From contig CAILXX010000001.1 in assembly GCA_903838295.1 (NCBI GenBank), forward strand, positions 1 through 64,000: a stretch of 64,000 nt of DNA, given 5' to 3'. The notes beneath the pieces were generated by a model. That model did no database searches. It worked only from the letters and a program-made list of their open reading frames with translations, and was not told the origin of the DNA. Source of the DNA: an uncultured Actinomycetes bacterium (GTDB lineage: Bacteria > Actinomycetota > Actinomycetes > Nanopelagicales > Nanopelagicaceae). The position numbers and the translations under genes were made by a program. This document shows, one piece after another, positions 34,481 to 41,942 of the stretch. Each line of letters starts with the position of its first letter. Position 1 is the first letter of the stretch.

Positions 34481-35794
34481 TCAGCAGTTTTCAAAGAAAT
34501 GCGCGAGCACTCGTACGCCGAAATTAAGTGCTTCAACAGGTACTCGTTCATCGACTCCGTGGAAGAGCGCGAAGAAATCTAGGTCTGAAGGAAGTCTGAG
34601 CGGGCTGAAGCCATATCCAATGATCCCCAAGTCGCTGAGCGCCTTATTGTCTGTACCGCCGCTCATGAGATATGGAACAGGAATTCCTTCTGGGTCTTGC
34701 GAAACAATTGCCGCATTCATAGCCTCAACGAGTGGGCCAGAAAAATCAACCTCTAACGCTTTATCGCGAATCTGCACCTCGATCTCGGCGTCGTCTCCAA
34801 CCAATTCGCGCAGCGTCTCTTCTAGTTCGTCTTCAAAACCTGGTAGAAAGCGCCCATCAATGATAGCCGTGGCCGACTGAGGAATTACATTCGCTTTATA
34901 GCCGGCCTCTAGCATTGTTGGATTCGCAGTGTTTTGTACAGTGGCACCCATCATGCGAGCCGCTCCACCTATGTGCTTAAGTAAATCTGAAGCATTCGCT
35001 GGATCGTACTTTTCGCCGGTAAGTTCAGCAATCTTTCCAAAGAATTTCTTTCCAGTCGCGGTCTCGCGTTGAGGCCACACATGGGAACCAATACGCAGGA
35101 CGGCTCTAGAAAGTTTGGTAACAGCATTATCTTGATTGATGAAAGAACCATGTCCAGCGGTTCCCTTCGCAGTGAGTTGCATCCATCTAATTCCTTTTTC
35201 GGCGGTCTCGACAAAATACAAACGGTGACCACTCGAAATGGTCACGGAGAAACCTCCGACCTCAGAGATTGCTTCCGAATATCCATCAAAGATCTCTGGA
35301 CGGTTAGCAACTAGCCAACGCGAACCGTAAGAGCTTCCTGCTTCTTCGTCGGCAAAGAAGACGAGCAAAATATTTCTTGGCGGAACAAATCCGGTACGTG
35401 CCCATGATCGTACAATCGCCAAAAACATAGCGTCCGCGTCTTTCATATCAACCGCGCCTCTACCCCAGACATAACCATCTTTCAGCACTCCACCAAATGG
35501 ATCAACTTGCCAATCCGCGGCGTTTGCAGGAACAACATCGAGATGACCGTGTACAACGAGTCCAGGTCTACTTGTGTCTTCTCCAGGGATGCGAGCTACA
35601 ACGTTTACTCTCTTTGGGCCAGTCTCGATCAATTCACTTTTGATACCGACTTCAGCCAATTTCCCGGCAACATACTTCGCTATTGCCTCTTCATCGCCTT
35701 TGCCTTCACCATGATTAACACTGGGAATTCGAATCATCTCTTGTAAAATCTGTAGACAATCTGCTTCCGTGGCGAGTAATTCGTTCTTTTCCAT
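34481..35794 (-). CDS. M20-family metallopeptidase
   Basis: A 437-aa dizinc hydrolase of the M20/ArgE/DapE/CPG2 family. Metal ligands and catalytic residues are in VVHGHLDVVPANAADW (His, then Asp), VWGRGAVDMKDADAMFLA (bridging Asp), FADEEAGSSYGSRW (Glu pair) and the C-terminal FALFHGVDERV (His). A dimerisation lid covers about residues 195-310. It may be a dipeptidase, carboxypeptidase or deacylase; the exact substrate is not readable. It is a single gene with no signal peptide, so it acts in the cytosol, perhaps in recycling imported peptides. Confidence 0.88.
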   Translation of the reverse strand: MEKNELLATEADCLQILQEMIRIPSVNHGEGKGDEEAIAKYVAGKLAEVGIKSELIETGPKRVNVVARIPGEDTSRPGLVVHGHLDVVPANAADWQVDPFGGVLKDGYVWGRGAVDMKDADAMFLAIVRSWARTGFVPPRNILLVFFADEEAGSSYGSRWLVANRPEIFDGYSEAISEVGGFSVTISSGHRLYFVETAEKGIRWMQLTAKGTAGHGSFINQDNAVTKLSRAVLRIGSHVWPQRETATGKKFFGKIAELTGEKYDPANASDLLKHIGGAARMMGATVQNTANPTMLEAGYKANVIPQSATAIIDGRFLPGFEDELEETLRELVGDDAEIEVQIRDKALEVDFSGPLVEAMNAAIVSQDPEGIPVPYLMSGGTDNKALSDLGIIGYGFSPLRLPSDLDFFALFHGVDERVPVEALNFGVRVLAHFFENC

Positions 35795-35882
35795 GACTCT
35801 AGTCTGCCTTATCGTTCGGGTTTCGAGGTAATAATATTTTGGTATCCTTTACCTAAGGCCATAAGTAGATTTGGCTTCACCT

Positions 35883-35969
35883 GTCCGGGTGGCGGAATTG
35901 GCAGACGCGCTAGCTTGAGGTGTTAGTGCCCGCAAGGGCTTGAGGGTTCAACTCCCTTCCCGGACACCA
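35883..35969 (+). tRNA. tRNA-Leu (anticodon GAG)
   Basis: An 87-nt cloverleaf including an encoded CCA (35967-35969). The acceptor stem GTCCGGG (35883-35889) pairs with CCCGGAC (35959-35965). The D arm carries GGCGGAATTGGCAGACGC, the anticodon GAG is at 35917-35919, the long variable arm GCCCGCAAGGGC is typical of leucine tRNAs, and the T arm contains GGTTCAACTCC. It reads CUU/CUC codons. It is a lone plus-strand gene between two minus-strand genes, with about 88 bp upstream for its promoter. Confidence 0.96.
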
Positions 35970-35988
35970 TAACTGGAAAGAAGCTTTA

Positions 35989-36726
35989 TTAAGCGACGAA
36001 CTGATGAGCGACTAGCGCCACGATCGGTGCAAAAATGAGCGCTGGCAATAAGTCGCCTATATCAATAAATTTGATCTGCAAAAGTCTCAAGCCGATACCC
36101 AGCAACATCACCCCCCCAACTGCAGTTAAGGCTTGAACTTGATAGTCAGCCAAAATATTGCCCAAGAAGAAACCAATTACCGTCCAAGCTACTTGATAAA
36201 TACCGACTGGGATAGCAGAGAAGGCAACTCCCCAACCGAATGAGCTAGCGAAAGCCATCGCGGCAAAACCATCTAGCGTGCTCTTAAGGACTAGTTGTTG
36301 AATGCCCGTGTGCATTCCATCGCTGACACTTCCAAGTATTGCTAGGGGTCCAATAGCAAATAGGAGGGAGGATGCCATAAACCCTTCGAGAAAGGTTCCC
36401 TTATCCCGCGCGCCAAATTTTCCTTTGATGAACACACCAAATTGTTCTAGTCGCTCCTCGATTCCGAGGAAATACCCAACCACTCCACCGATGATCAGAG
36501 CAGCTAGAGTCCCCAAAGTCGTCCATCCCTGCGGAACAGCACGGACGAAACTATGGGCCTCAACACTCCGTAAATTATCCGCTGCGTTCACAAGAGTTAT
36601 GCAACCCAAGATATCGACGACCCGCAATCGTAATTTTTCCGGGATTCGATTCCCGCTGATAACCCCGATGCTTGCACCAACGATAATAGTTCCGATATTT
36701 ATTACGGTTCCCAGTCCAACAAACAT
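35989..36726 (-). CDS. DUF554 family integral membrane protein
   Basis: A 245-aa polytopic membrane protein of the DUF554 (YdfK-like) family. About six or seven hydrophobic helices are visible. It has a conserved N-terminus MFVGLGTVINIGTIIVGASIG and a central EGFMASSLLFAIGPLAILGSVSDGM segment. Possible transporter; substrate unknown. Its ATG overlaps the uppP stop (TAATG at 36726), so it is coupled to uppP. It ends 20 bp from the opposite-strand tRNA-Leu gene. Confidence 0.88.
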   Translation of the reverse strand: MFVGLGTVINIGTIIVGASIGVISGNRIPEKLRLRVVDILGCITLVNAADNLRSVEAHSFVRAVPQGWTTLGTLAALIIGGVVGYFLGIEERLEQFGVFIKGKFGARDKGTFLEGFMASSLLFAIGPLAILGSVSDGMHTGIQQLVLKSTLDGFAAMAFASSFGWGVAFSAIPVGIYQVAWTVIGFFLGNILADYQVQALTAVGGVMLLGIGLRLLQIKFIDIGDLLPALIFAPIVALVAHQFVA

Positions 36727-37586
36727 TAGTTAAGCAAACCGAATTTAACTATAGAAATAGCTCCAACGGCCAGGCAATAGAGAGCGAAGGGTCGCAAGGA
36801 ATTATGTGCAAACCATCTAACCAGAACTTTTACACTGAAAAATGTTGCAATGAAAGCAACCAGTGCGCCAAACCCCAATGCACCGTACGAGCCAGTGAGA
36901 GAACCGTGACCCAATTTGGGCAACTTCACCACGGACGCTCCTAAGATGACTGGGAATGAAAGAAGGAAGGCAAAATCCGCAGCGATAGAACGAGTGAGTC
37001 CTCGGAGCATTCCGAAGGATACGGTGACCCCGAATCTACTTATGCCGGCAAACAAAGCAGTGCTCTGTCCGATTCCTATAATGAAGGCTTGGCCTGGTGA
37101 TACACGTTCAGCGATTGCTAGATTTTCATCGGCAGGAAATGTGTGCAAAGAACGCCTAGAAGTGAGTTGTTCGGCGCCAAGCAGAATGATGCCATTTACT
37201 GTCAGAAAGATCGCTGCGCTTAGCGGTTTTTCGAAGTTCTTTTGAAAGAAGCCATTGAACAGATATCCAATTAAAGCGACCGGCAGAGTTCCAAGGACTA
37301 GCAGCCAAAAGATTCTAAAACCAGATGAATCTCGATTCCATGTGAATACAGATCTCAAAATCGCAATCCATCTCGGAGCGAAAATGATAAACAATGCGAT
37401 AGCGCTAGCTAAGTGAAAGGCAACAGCGACGAGCAAGTATTGAGGCGTCTCTGAAAATTGGCGCCAGGATCCACCAAGCCAGGCCGGAACCAGCACTGAA
37501 TGTCCTAGGCTAGAGATCGGAAATAATTCGGTAATTCCTTGAATTAGTCCAGTTACTGCAGCTTGCAGATATGTAAAATGAAAAAT
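36726..37586 (-). CDS. uppP: Undecaprenyl-diphosphate phosphatase with predicted AUU start
   Basis: A membrane enzyme of 286 aa that dephosphorylates undecaprenyl diphosphate so the carrier can be reused for peptidoglycan. The first strict ATG, GTG or TTG in frame is GTG 37496. It lies after the essential BacA motif, which is seen upstream in the same frame as GLIQGITELFPISSLGH (encoded about 37490-37540). Between the upstream stop (37619-37617) and this motif there is no ATG, GTG or TTG. GAGGAG lies 6 nt before ATT 37586-37584, so AUU is the best start; AUA 37589 and a downstream CTG are alternatives. The second motif ISRFGVTVSFGMLRG is intact. It follows the ABC ATPase gene and precedes DUF554. 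Confidence 0.85.
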   Translation of the reverse strand: MFHFTYLQAAVTGLIQGITELFPISSLGHSVLVPAWLGGSWRQFSETPQYLLVAVAFHLASAIALFIIFAPRWIAILRSVFTWNRDSSGFRIFWLLVLGTLPVALIGYLFNGFFQKNFEKPLSAAIFLTVNGIILLGAEQLTSRRSLHTFPADENLAIAERVSPGQAFIIGIGQSTALFAGISRFGVTVSFGMLRGLTRSIAADFAFLLSFPVILGASVVKLPKLGHGSLTGSYGALGFGALVAFIATFFSVKVLVRWFAHNSLRPFALYCLAVGAISIVKFGLLN

Positions 37587-37616
37587 TATCGTCTCCTCTG
37601 TTTTAGTGGTGGCAAG

Positions 37617-38402
37617 CTAATTGGTCGCTCGAGCAAAGAAACGACCTCCATCTTGAGTAACATGAATAGGAATCTGGTAGGCCGAAGATAAATTCTCTGA
37701 TGTCAGCACTGTTCCAATGGGGCCGCTCGCCACTACCTGTCCATTACTTAAAAGAAGGCAGTGGGTTGTCCCGACCGGAATCTCCTCAACATGGTGAGTA
37801 ACAATTATCGTTGCAGGGCTAGCAGGGTCTAGGGCAAGAGAATTCAATCGACTTAGCAGATCTTCTCTTCCACCTAAATCTAGGCCAGCGGCAGGTTCGT
37901 CTAGTAGCAGAAGTTCAGGGTTTGGCATCAGAGCCCGGGCTATCAAAGTTCGTTTCTTCTCCCCTTCGCTTAATGTTCCAAAGAACCGTTCCGACAAATC
38001 GCGGATTCCTAAAATCGTAATCAGGCTAAGGGCTCTAGATTCGTCCCATAAGTCATAACCCTCACGCCACCTGCCGACGATTGCGTATGCAGCAGTCATA
38101 ACTACATCGATAACCCGCTCATCCTCTGGAATCTGTGCCACTACGGCATTGGAAGTTATTCCAATTCGAGGTCGAAGTTCAAAAACATCCGTCCTGCCCA
38201 ACATTGAACCAAGCACTTCAACAGTTCCCTGGGAGGGGTGAATCAGAGCACCTGCGAGTGCAAATAACGTACTTTTGCCGGCCCCGTTGGGACCTAAAAC
38301 TACCCAACGCTCTGGCGATTCAACCTTCCAGTTCATGGGACCGAGGATATTTTTACCGTCTCGGATCACAACCACGTCATGAAGGTTGAGGATTGGAGTC
38401 AC
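37617..38402 (-). CDS. ABC transporter ATP-binding protein (Rv3041c-like)
   Basis: A 261-aa ABC ATPase: Walker A VVLGPNGAGKSTLFALAGAL (about residues 33-52), signature FGTLSEGEKKRTLIARALM, Walker B ELLLLDEPAAGLD, switch VTHHVEEI. No membrane permease is encoded next to it, so it may be an orphan ATPase or act with a distant partner. Together with serB on the other strand it matches the Rv3041c/Rv3042c pair of mycobacteria. It begins with GTG 38402, 6 nt after a TATCTT box, indicating a leaderless mRNA. Its stop is followed after 30 nt by the uppP AUU start in the same frame. Function is unknown. Confidence 0.87.
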   Translation of the reverse strand: MTPILNLHDVVVIRDGKNILGPMNWKVESPERWVVLGPNGAGKSTLFALAGALIHPSQGTVEVLGSMLGRTDVFELRPRIGITSNAVVAQIPEDERVIDVVMTAAYAIVGRWREGYDLWDESRALSLITILGIRDLSERFFGTLSEGEKKRTLIARALMPNPELLLLDEPAAGLDLGGREDLLSRLNSLALDPASPATIIVTHHVEEIPVGTTHCLLLSNGQVVASGPIGTVLTSENLSSAYQIPIHVTQDGGRFFARATN

Positions 38403-38408
38403 AGGGAA

Positions 38409-38414
38409 AAGATA
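38409..38414 (-). promoter_or_regulatory. Putative -10 box (TATCTT) of the ABC ATPase gene, leaderless
   Basis: On the minus strand TATCTT ends 6 nt before GTG 38402. It shares a 47-bp divergent region with the ACT-domain gene. Confidence 0.5.
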
Positions 38415-38437
38415 CTAGTTGTAGGGCTCCGAACGGC

Positions 38438-38443
38438 TAATCT
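38438..38443 (+). promoter_or_regulatory. Putative -10 box (TAATCT) of the ACT-domain/serB unit, leaderless
   Basis: TAATCT ends 6 nt before the ATG at 38450. It lies opposite the divergent TATCTT box at 38409-38414. Confidence 0.5.
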
Positions 38444-38449
38444 TCACCT

Positions 38450-38719
38450 ATGACAGCACCTAAATTTACTTTTACTGGACTTGTGCTGGTGTCAGCAACT
38501 AATGAACCGGGTGTGGAAGAAAAGGTTCTAGCGGTCCTGGAACCCTTTACGATAGAGATTAATGAGATCCAGCGAATAGCCCTCCGGGGTCGCCTAATTA
38601 TAGGAATTTTGATTGGATTTGATCCAGTACATGCACCTGCGATCGAAGCTGATATCAATGCCTTTAGTGAGAATTCTGGCATCGATGCAGCTTTTGATTA
38701 TTCATCAGAAGCTATTTAG
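38450..38719 (+). CDS. ACT-domain protein, detached N-terminal part of SerB
   Basis: An 89-aa ACT-like domain: FTFTGLVLVSATNEPGVEEKVLAVLE, then RLIIGILIGFD and an AFDYSSEAI end. In SerB2-type phosphoserine phosphatases such a domain is joined to the HAD domain and senses serine. Here a TAG stop (38717-38719) ends the ACT part, and the HAD part resumes at ATG 38726 in the same reading frame. Only two sense codons, TGG and CTT, lie between. Readthrough would give a roughly 315-aa SerB with one ACT domain. Whether the break is real or a sequencing change cannot be told. The gene starts 6 nt after a TAATCT box. Confidence 0.8.
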   Translation: MTAPKFTFTGLVLVSATNEPGVEEKVLAVLEPFTIEINEIQRIALRGRLIIGILIGFDPVHAPAIEADINAFSENSGIDAAFDYSSEAI

Positions 38720-38725
38720 TGGCTT

Positions 38726-39397
38726 ATGGGGATCAAACAGAAGCGTTTAGTTGTCCTGGATATGGATTCAACATTTATCAAGAATGAAGTCATAGATTTG
38801 CTCGCTAAAGCCGCCGGTGTCGGTGAAAAAGTTGCGGCAATAACAGAGCGTTCAATGCGCGGTGAATTGGATTTTCAGGAATCTTTAGCACAACGAGTTG
38901 CTCTACTGAAAGACCTCCCACTTTCGGCTATCGATAATGTACGAGAAGATATTGATTTTTCAGAAGGTGCTGAAAGACTCGTGAAAATTCTGCATGCCCT
39001 CGGTCATAAAGTAGCGGTTGTTTCCGGAGGCTTTGGGAATGTCATCGATCCCATTTTGGAGAAGGTAGGGGTGGATCTTTTTCGTTCGAATACCTTGGAG
39101 TCCGAAGGAGACCGACTAACAGGTCGAACTGAAGGCGCTATCGTTGACAAAGCGGCGAAGGCTCAAGCCCTTAAGGAATTTGCGCATGAATTAGGAATTC
39201 CATTAGCGCAGACTGTCGCGGTAGGTGATGGTGCGAATGACTTAGACATGATGGCGATTTCCGGATTGAGCATTGCCTTCAATGCAAAACCCATCGTGGC
39301 GCAGGCTGCGAAGGCGGCAATCAGGGACGGAGATTTAACAGGCGTCCTGTTCCTGATGGGAATAACGCAGGAAGAAATTGATAGTACGGGTTTATAG
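38726..39397 (+). CDS. serB: Phosphoserine phosphatase catalytic domain
   Basis: A 223-aa HAD phosphatase that releases serine from O-phosphoserine, the last step of serine synthesis. Motif I is VVLDMDSTFIKNEVIDLLA (DxDST, nucleophile Asp), motif II is VAVVSGGFGNVIDPIL, and motif IV is AVGDGANDLDMMAISG. It is complete as a catalytic domain but lacks the regulatory ACT domain, encoded just upstream in the same frame after an in-frame UAG. The ATG 38726 has neither a ribosome binding site nor a TANNNT box at the usual spacing, so it depends on reinitiation or readthrough. The last 6 bp overlap convergent hisG. Confidence 0.92.
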   Translation: MGIKQKRLVVLDMDSTFIKNEVIDLLAKAAGVGEKVAAITERSMRGELDFQESLAQRVALLKDLPLSAIDNVREDIDFSEGAERLVKILHALGHKVAVVSGGFGNVIDPILEKVGVDLFRSNTLESEGDRLTGRTEGAIVDKAAKAQALKEFAHELGIPLAQTVAVGDGANDLDMMAISGLSIAFNAKPIVAQAAKAAIRDGDLTGVLFLMGITQEEIDSTGL

Positions 39398-40237
39398 GCG
39401 GCAGGCGTGTATATCGGTAACCAGTATCCCTCTGGCTCCAACTCTCCACAAATCATCCATAATTCGATTTATATCAGAGCGCTTAACCATGGCTCGTACA
39501 GCATTCCAATCACTCTTTTGGAGTGGCGAAATTGTAGGTGATTCAATTCCTGGAGTGAGTGCACAGGCCGCATCTAAAAATTCCGACTTCACATCGTAAT
39601 CCACGAGTACAAATTGACGTGCCGTGACAACCCCCTGCAGTCGTCGCAACAAAGTTTCAACTTCTTCACTCCTGCTAGATCCGTACCTCTCGATTAAGAT
39701 CGCCTCACTTTGCAAGATGACTTCACCGAACACTTGCAGTCCGGCCTGTCGTAATGTTCCACCAGTAGAAACAACATCCGCTATGAGATCTGCTACGCCT
39801 AGTCGGATCGAACTTTCGACAGCACCATCTAGCCGAACAATTTCCCCCTTGAGTGATTGTGAATTCAGGTAACTGGCAACCAGCCCTGGATAAGCCGTGG
39901 CGATACGTTTGCCGGCTATATCTTTCTCAGACATTGGAGTCGTTGATGGCGCTGCGAATCGAAAAGTACTCTTACCAAAATCTAAAGCGAGAATCTCTGT
40001 AGATTGAGCGCCGCTATCTATTAGCAGATCTCGACCAGTAATACCGATATGAAGTTCACCGGAGGCAACGTATAACGCTATGTCTCTGGGACGCAAGTAA
40101 TAAAACTCAATCTCGTTTTCACTATCTACAAGAGTGAGATCTCTTGGATCGTTACGCTGGCGATAACCAGCCTCTTTGAGCATGATGATCGCTGACTCAG
40201 ATAATGATCCCTTGTTGGGGATTGCAACTTTTAACAT
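39392..40237 (-). CDS. hisG: ATP phosphoribosyltransferase, long form
   Basis: A 281-aa enzyme condensing ATP and PRPP in the first step of histidine synthesis. Typical are LKVAIPNKGSLSESAIIMLKEAGY at the N-terminus, GITGRDLLIDSG, and LGVADLIADVVSTGGTLRQAGL (PRPP loop region). A C-terminal regulatory domain (from about residue 205) marks the long form, which is inhibited by histidine and needs no HisZ. I chose ATG 40237 with GGAGG upstream; GTG 40240 is adjacent. It follows hisE by 30 bp, the usual actinobacterial pair. It is convergent with serB with a 6-bp overlap. Confidence 0.95.
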   Translation of the reverse strand: MLKVAIPNKGSLSESAIIMLKEAGYRQRNDPRDLTLVDSENEIEFYYLRPRDIALYVASGELHIGITGRDLLIDSGAQSTEILALDFGKSTFRFAAPSTTPMSEKDIAGKRIATAYPGLVASYLNSQSLKGEIVRLDGAVESSIRLGVADLIADVVSTGGTLRQAGLQVFGEVILQSEAILIERYGSSRSEEVETLLRRLQGVVTARQFVLVDYDVKSEFLDAACALTPGIESPTISPLQKSDWNAVRAMVKRSDINRIMDDLWRVGARGILVTDIHACRL

Positions 40238-40267
40238 CACTTACCTCCGAATTATGCGACAAATGGG

Positions 40268-40531
40268 TTATAGAACTTTGTAAATATCTTCTGGGGATAT
40301 TCCCCGAGCCAACATGATGACCTGCAACCGATAAATGAGCTGGGAGATTTCAAGAGTTAACGCATCCTTACTTTCGTGTTCTGCTGCCAGCCAGACCTCC
40401 CCGGCCTCTTCAATTATCTTCTTTCCCATGTTGTGGATACCAGCATCTAGGGCATCCACTGTCGCCGAACCCTCGGGACGAGTTTTAGCCTTCTCGGAGA
40501 GTTCTGCCCACAAATCATCGAAGGATTTCAT
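40268..40531 (-). CDS. hisE: Phosphoribosyl-ATP pyrophosphohydrolase
   Basis: An 87-aa all-alpha MazG-like enzyme that hydrolyses phosphoribosyl-ATP to phosphoribosyl-AMP, the second step of histidine synthesis. Motifs are [38 protein letters not shown] (about residues 37-75), with the EExxE and ExxD metal ligands. Length is standard for stand-alone HisE; the next-step HisI domain is separate and not in the window. A TAGAAT box ends 6 nt before its ATG, so hisE-hisG form a leaderless transcript of their own, separate from the transporter gene upstream. Confidence 0.94.
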   Translation of the reverse strand: MKSFDDLWAELSEKAKTRPEGSATVDALDAGIHNMGKKIIEEAGEVWLAAEHESKDALTLEISQLIYRLQVIMLARGISPEDIYKVL

Positions 40532-40537
40532 TTCCCT

Positions 40538-40543
40538 ATTCTA
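40538..40543 (-). promoter_or_regulatory. Putative -10 box (TAGAAT) of hisE-hisG, leaderless
   Basis: On the minus strand TAGAAT ends 6 nt before the hisE ATG at 40531. It lies in the 40-bp gap after the PnuC-family gene. Confidence 0.5.
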
Positions 40544-40571
40544 ATTGAAGCGGGGTTGGGTTCGAGCCTAA

Positions 40572-41234
40572 TTACCTTGAAGTATCTTGCTTTTCACGCT
40601 TGGCAATCATTAACCAATTGAAAAATCCCCAAATTACGAAACCACCGTAAACGAGATAAAGAATGGCTGATGGATAGTAACCACCACGAATAAGTAGTGG
40701 AGTGCCGACGGCGTCTACTGCGATCCAGACCAACCAGAACTCTACGTAACCACGAGCCAACCCATATGTGGCTAGTGCAGAGCCTGTAAAAATCCAGGTA
40801 TCAGGAAGCGGCGCCCAAGATCCTAATGATTCTATGACGAAATAGGCAAAGAGAAAAAATATCCCCACAACTGGAATAATCTGAGTCTTCTCTTTAGTGC
40901 TAGTCCAACGAATCTGCACCACCTTCTCCTGATTTAAGCTCTTGTTCTGGTTCCATTTCCACCAGCCGTAAATGCTGACGATGATAAATAAAATCTGTCG
41001 ACCAGCTTGACCGAGCATTACTTTGGTTTGCTGGTGTGGATCTGTGAGACCACCAATAAATAGTGTGAAGAGTAAGACGTTTCCTACGATTCCTACAGGC
41101 CAAGTCCACATCTTTCGTCGCATTCCAAAGAGCGCGCTTGCCAGTCCGAAGACATTACCAACAATTTCTTTCCAGTAAATCGACTTAGAGCCAAAATGAA
41201 GTTGTGCATTGAATAACCAATGAATTGCAGCCAT
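40572..41234 (-). CDS. PnuC-family vitamin transporter (riboflavin RibM-like or nicotinamide riboside)
   Basis: A 220-aa membrane protein with about seven hydrophobic helices. The PnuC-type signatures are WKEIVGNVFGLASALFGMRRKMWTWPVGIVGN (residues about 21-52) and QAGRQILFIIVSIYGWWKW. The family moves nicotinamide riboside (PnuC) or, in actinobacteria, riboflavin (RibM/PnuX). Here it lies between rpe and hisE, where other actinobacteria usually carry ribD, ribE, ribBA and ribH. This context favours riboflavin uptake, but the substrate is not decided by sequence. GGAG lies 6-7 nt before the ATG. No FMN riboswitch fits into the 23-bp gap to rpe. It is unlikely to be a pseudogene because the frame is intact. 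Confidence 0.85.
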   Translation of the reverse strand: MAAIHWLFNAQLHFGSKSIYWKEIVGNVFGLASALFGMRRKMWTWPVGIVGNVLLFTLFIGGLTDPHQQTKVMLGQAGRQILFIIVSIYGWWKWNQNKSLNQEKVVQIRWTSTKEKTQIIPVVGIFFLFAYFVIESLGSWAPLPDTWIFTGSALATYGLARGYVEFWLVWIAVDAVGTPLLIRGGYYPSAILYLVYGGFVIWGFFNWLMIAKREKQDTSR

Positions 41235-41257
41235 GAGCTCTCCTATAACTTTTGGAT

Positions 41258-41920
41258 TCAGTGAACAGGGCTAGCAGCGGAGCGCAGTGCCGCAATCATC
41301 TGTGCCGGATTTTCGGATCCATAAATTGCACTACCAGCGACAAACGCGTCTGCCCCAGCGCTGGCAGCAAGGGCTATTGTTTCCAGAGTTATCCCACCAT
41401 CAACTTGTAGCCAAGGACGTTCCTTTACTATGCCCGAGATCGCCTTATGTGCCTCTTCGACCTTGCTCATCTGATCTGCCATAAATTTCTGTCCACCAAA
41501 ACCTGGTTCGACCGTCATAATCAAAAGCATGTCAATGTCATCCAAAAGGGGTTCTGCGGCAGCAAAAGGTGTGTTCGGTTTCAAGGCCAAACCCGCCCGA
41601 GCTCCATGTTTGCGGATAGTTTGAAGTGTTATTCGCGGATCATGACTTGCCTCGAAATGAATTGTCACGCTCGCACTACCAATATCAGCGTAGTCAACGG
41701 CCCGTTCATCTGGATCGATAATCATTAGATGCGAATCTACGGGAATTTGAGAGTGAGCAATTATTAAACGTGAATCTTCGAAGGAGAATGTTTGATTGGG
41801 AACGAAAATGTTGTCCATGATATCCAGATGTAACCAATCAGCTGATGTAACACGATCTATCTCGTCAGTCAGACGTGCATGGTCCGCATTTAGAATGCTG
41901 GGACAGATTCGTATGGACAT
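41258..41920 (-). CDS. rpe: Ribulose-phosphate 3-epimerase
   Basis: A 220-aa TIM-barrel enzyme interconverting ribulose 5-phosphate and xylulose 5-phosphate in the pentose phosphate pathway. Motifs are RICPSILNADHARL, WLHLDIMDNIFVPN (catalytic Asp), VDSHLMIIDPD (metal His), LIMTVEPGFGGQKFM (second catalytic Asp region is in LQVDGGITLET). Length is standard. A TAAAGT box ends 6 nt before the ATG, so it seems to have its own leaderless promoter though it follows rsmB by 22 bp. The PnuC-family gene follows. Confidence 0.95.
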   Translation of the reverse strand: MSIRICPSILNADHARLTDEIDRVTSADWLHLDIMDNIFVPNQTFSFEDSRLIIAHSQIPVDSHLMIIDPDERAVDYADIGSASVTIHFEASHDPRITLQTIRKHGARAGLALKPNTPFAAAEPLLDDIDMLLIMTVEPGFGGQKFMADQMSKVEEAHKAISGIVKERPWLQVDGGITLETIALAASAGADAFVAGSAIYGSENPAQMIAALRSAASPVH

Positions 41921-41926
41921 GTGATG

Positions 41927-41932
41927 ACTTTA
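41927..41932 (-). promoter_or_regulatory. Putative -10 box (TAAAGT) of rpe, leaderless
   Basis: On the minus strand TAAAGT ends 6 nt before the rpe ATG at 41920, in the 22-bp gap after rsmB. Confidence 0.5.
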
Positions 41933-41942
41933 CTTGAAAAGG

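Noticed and set aside
36726-37496. uppP as an N-terminally truncated pseudogene
   Set aside because: The missing N-terminal motif is present in frame upstream of GTG 37496 and both catalytic motifs are intact, so a non-standard start explains it better.
41235-41257. FMN or NAD riboswitch upstream of the PnuC-family gene
   Set aside because: Only 23 bp separate it from rpe; no room for an aptamer and no matching motif.
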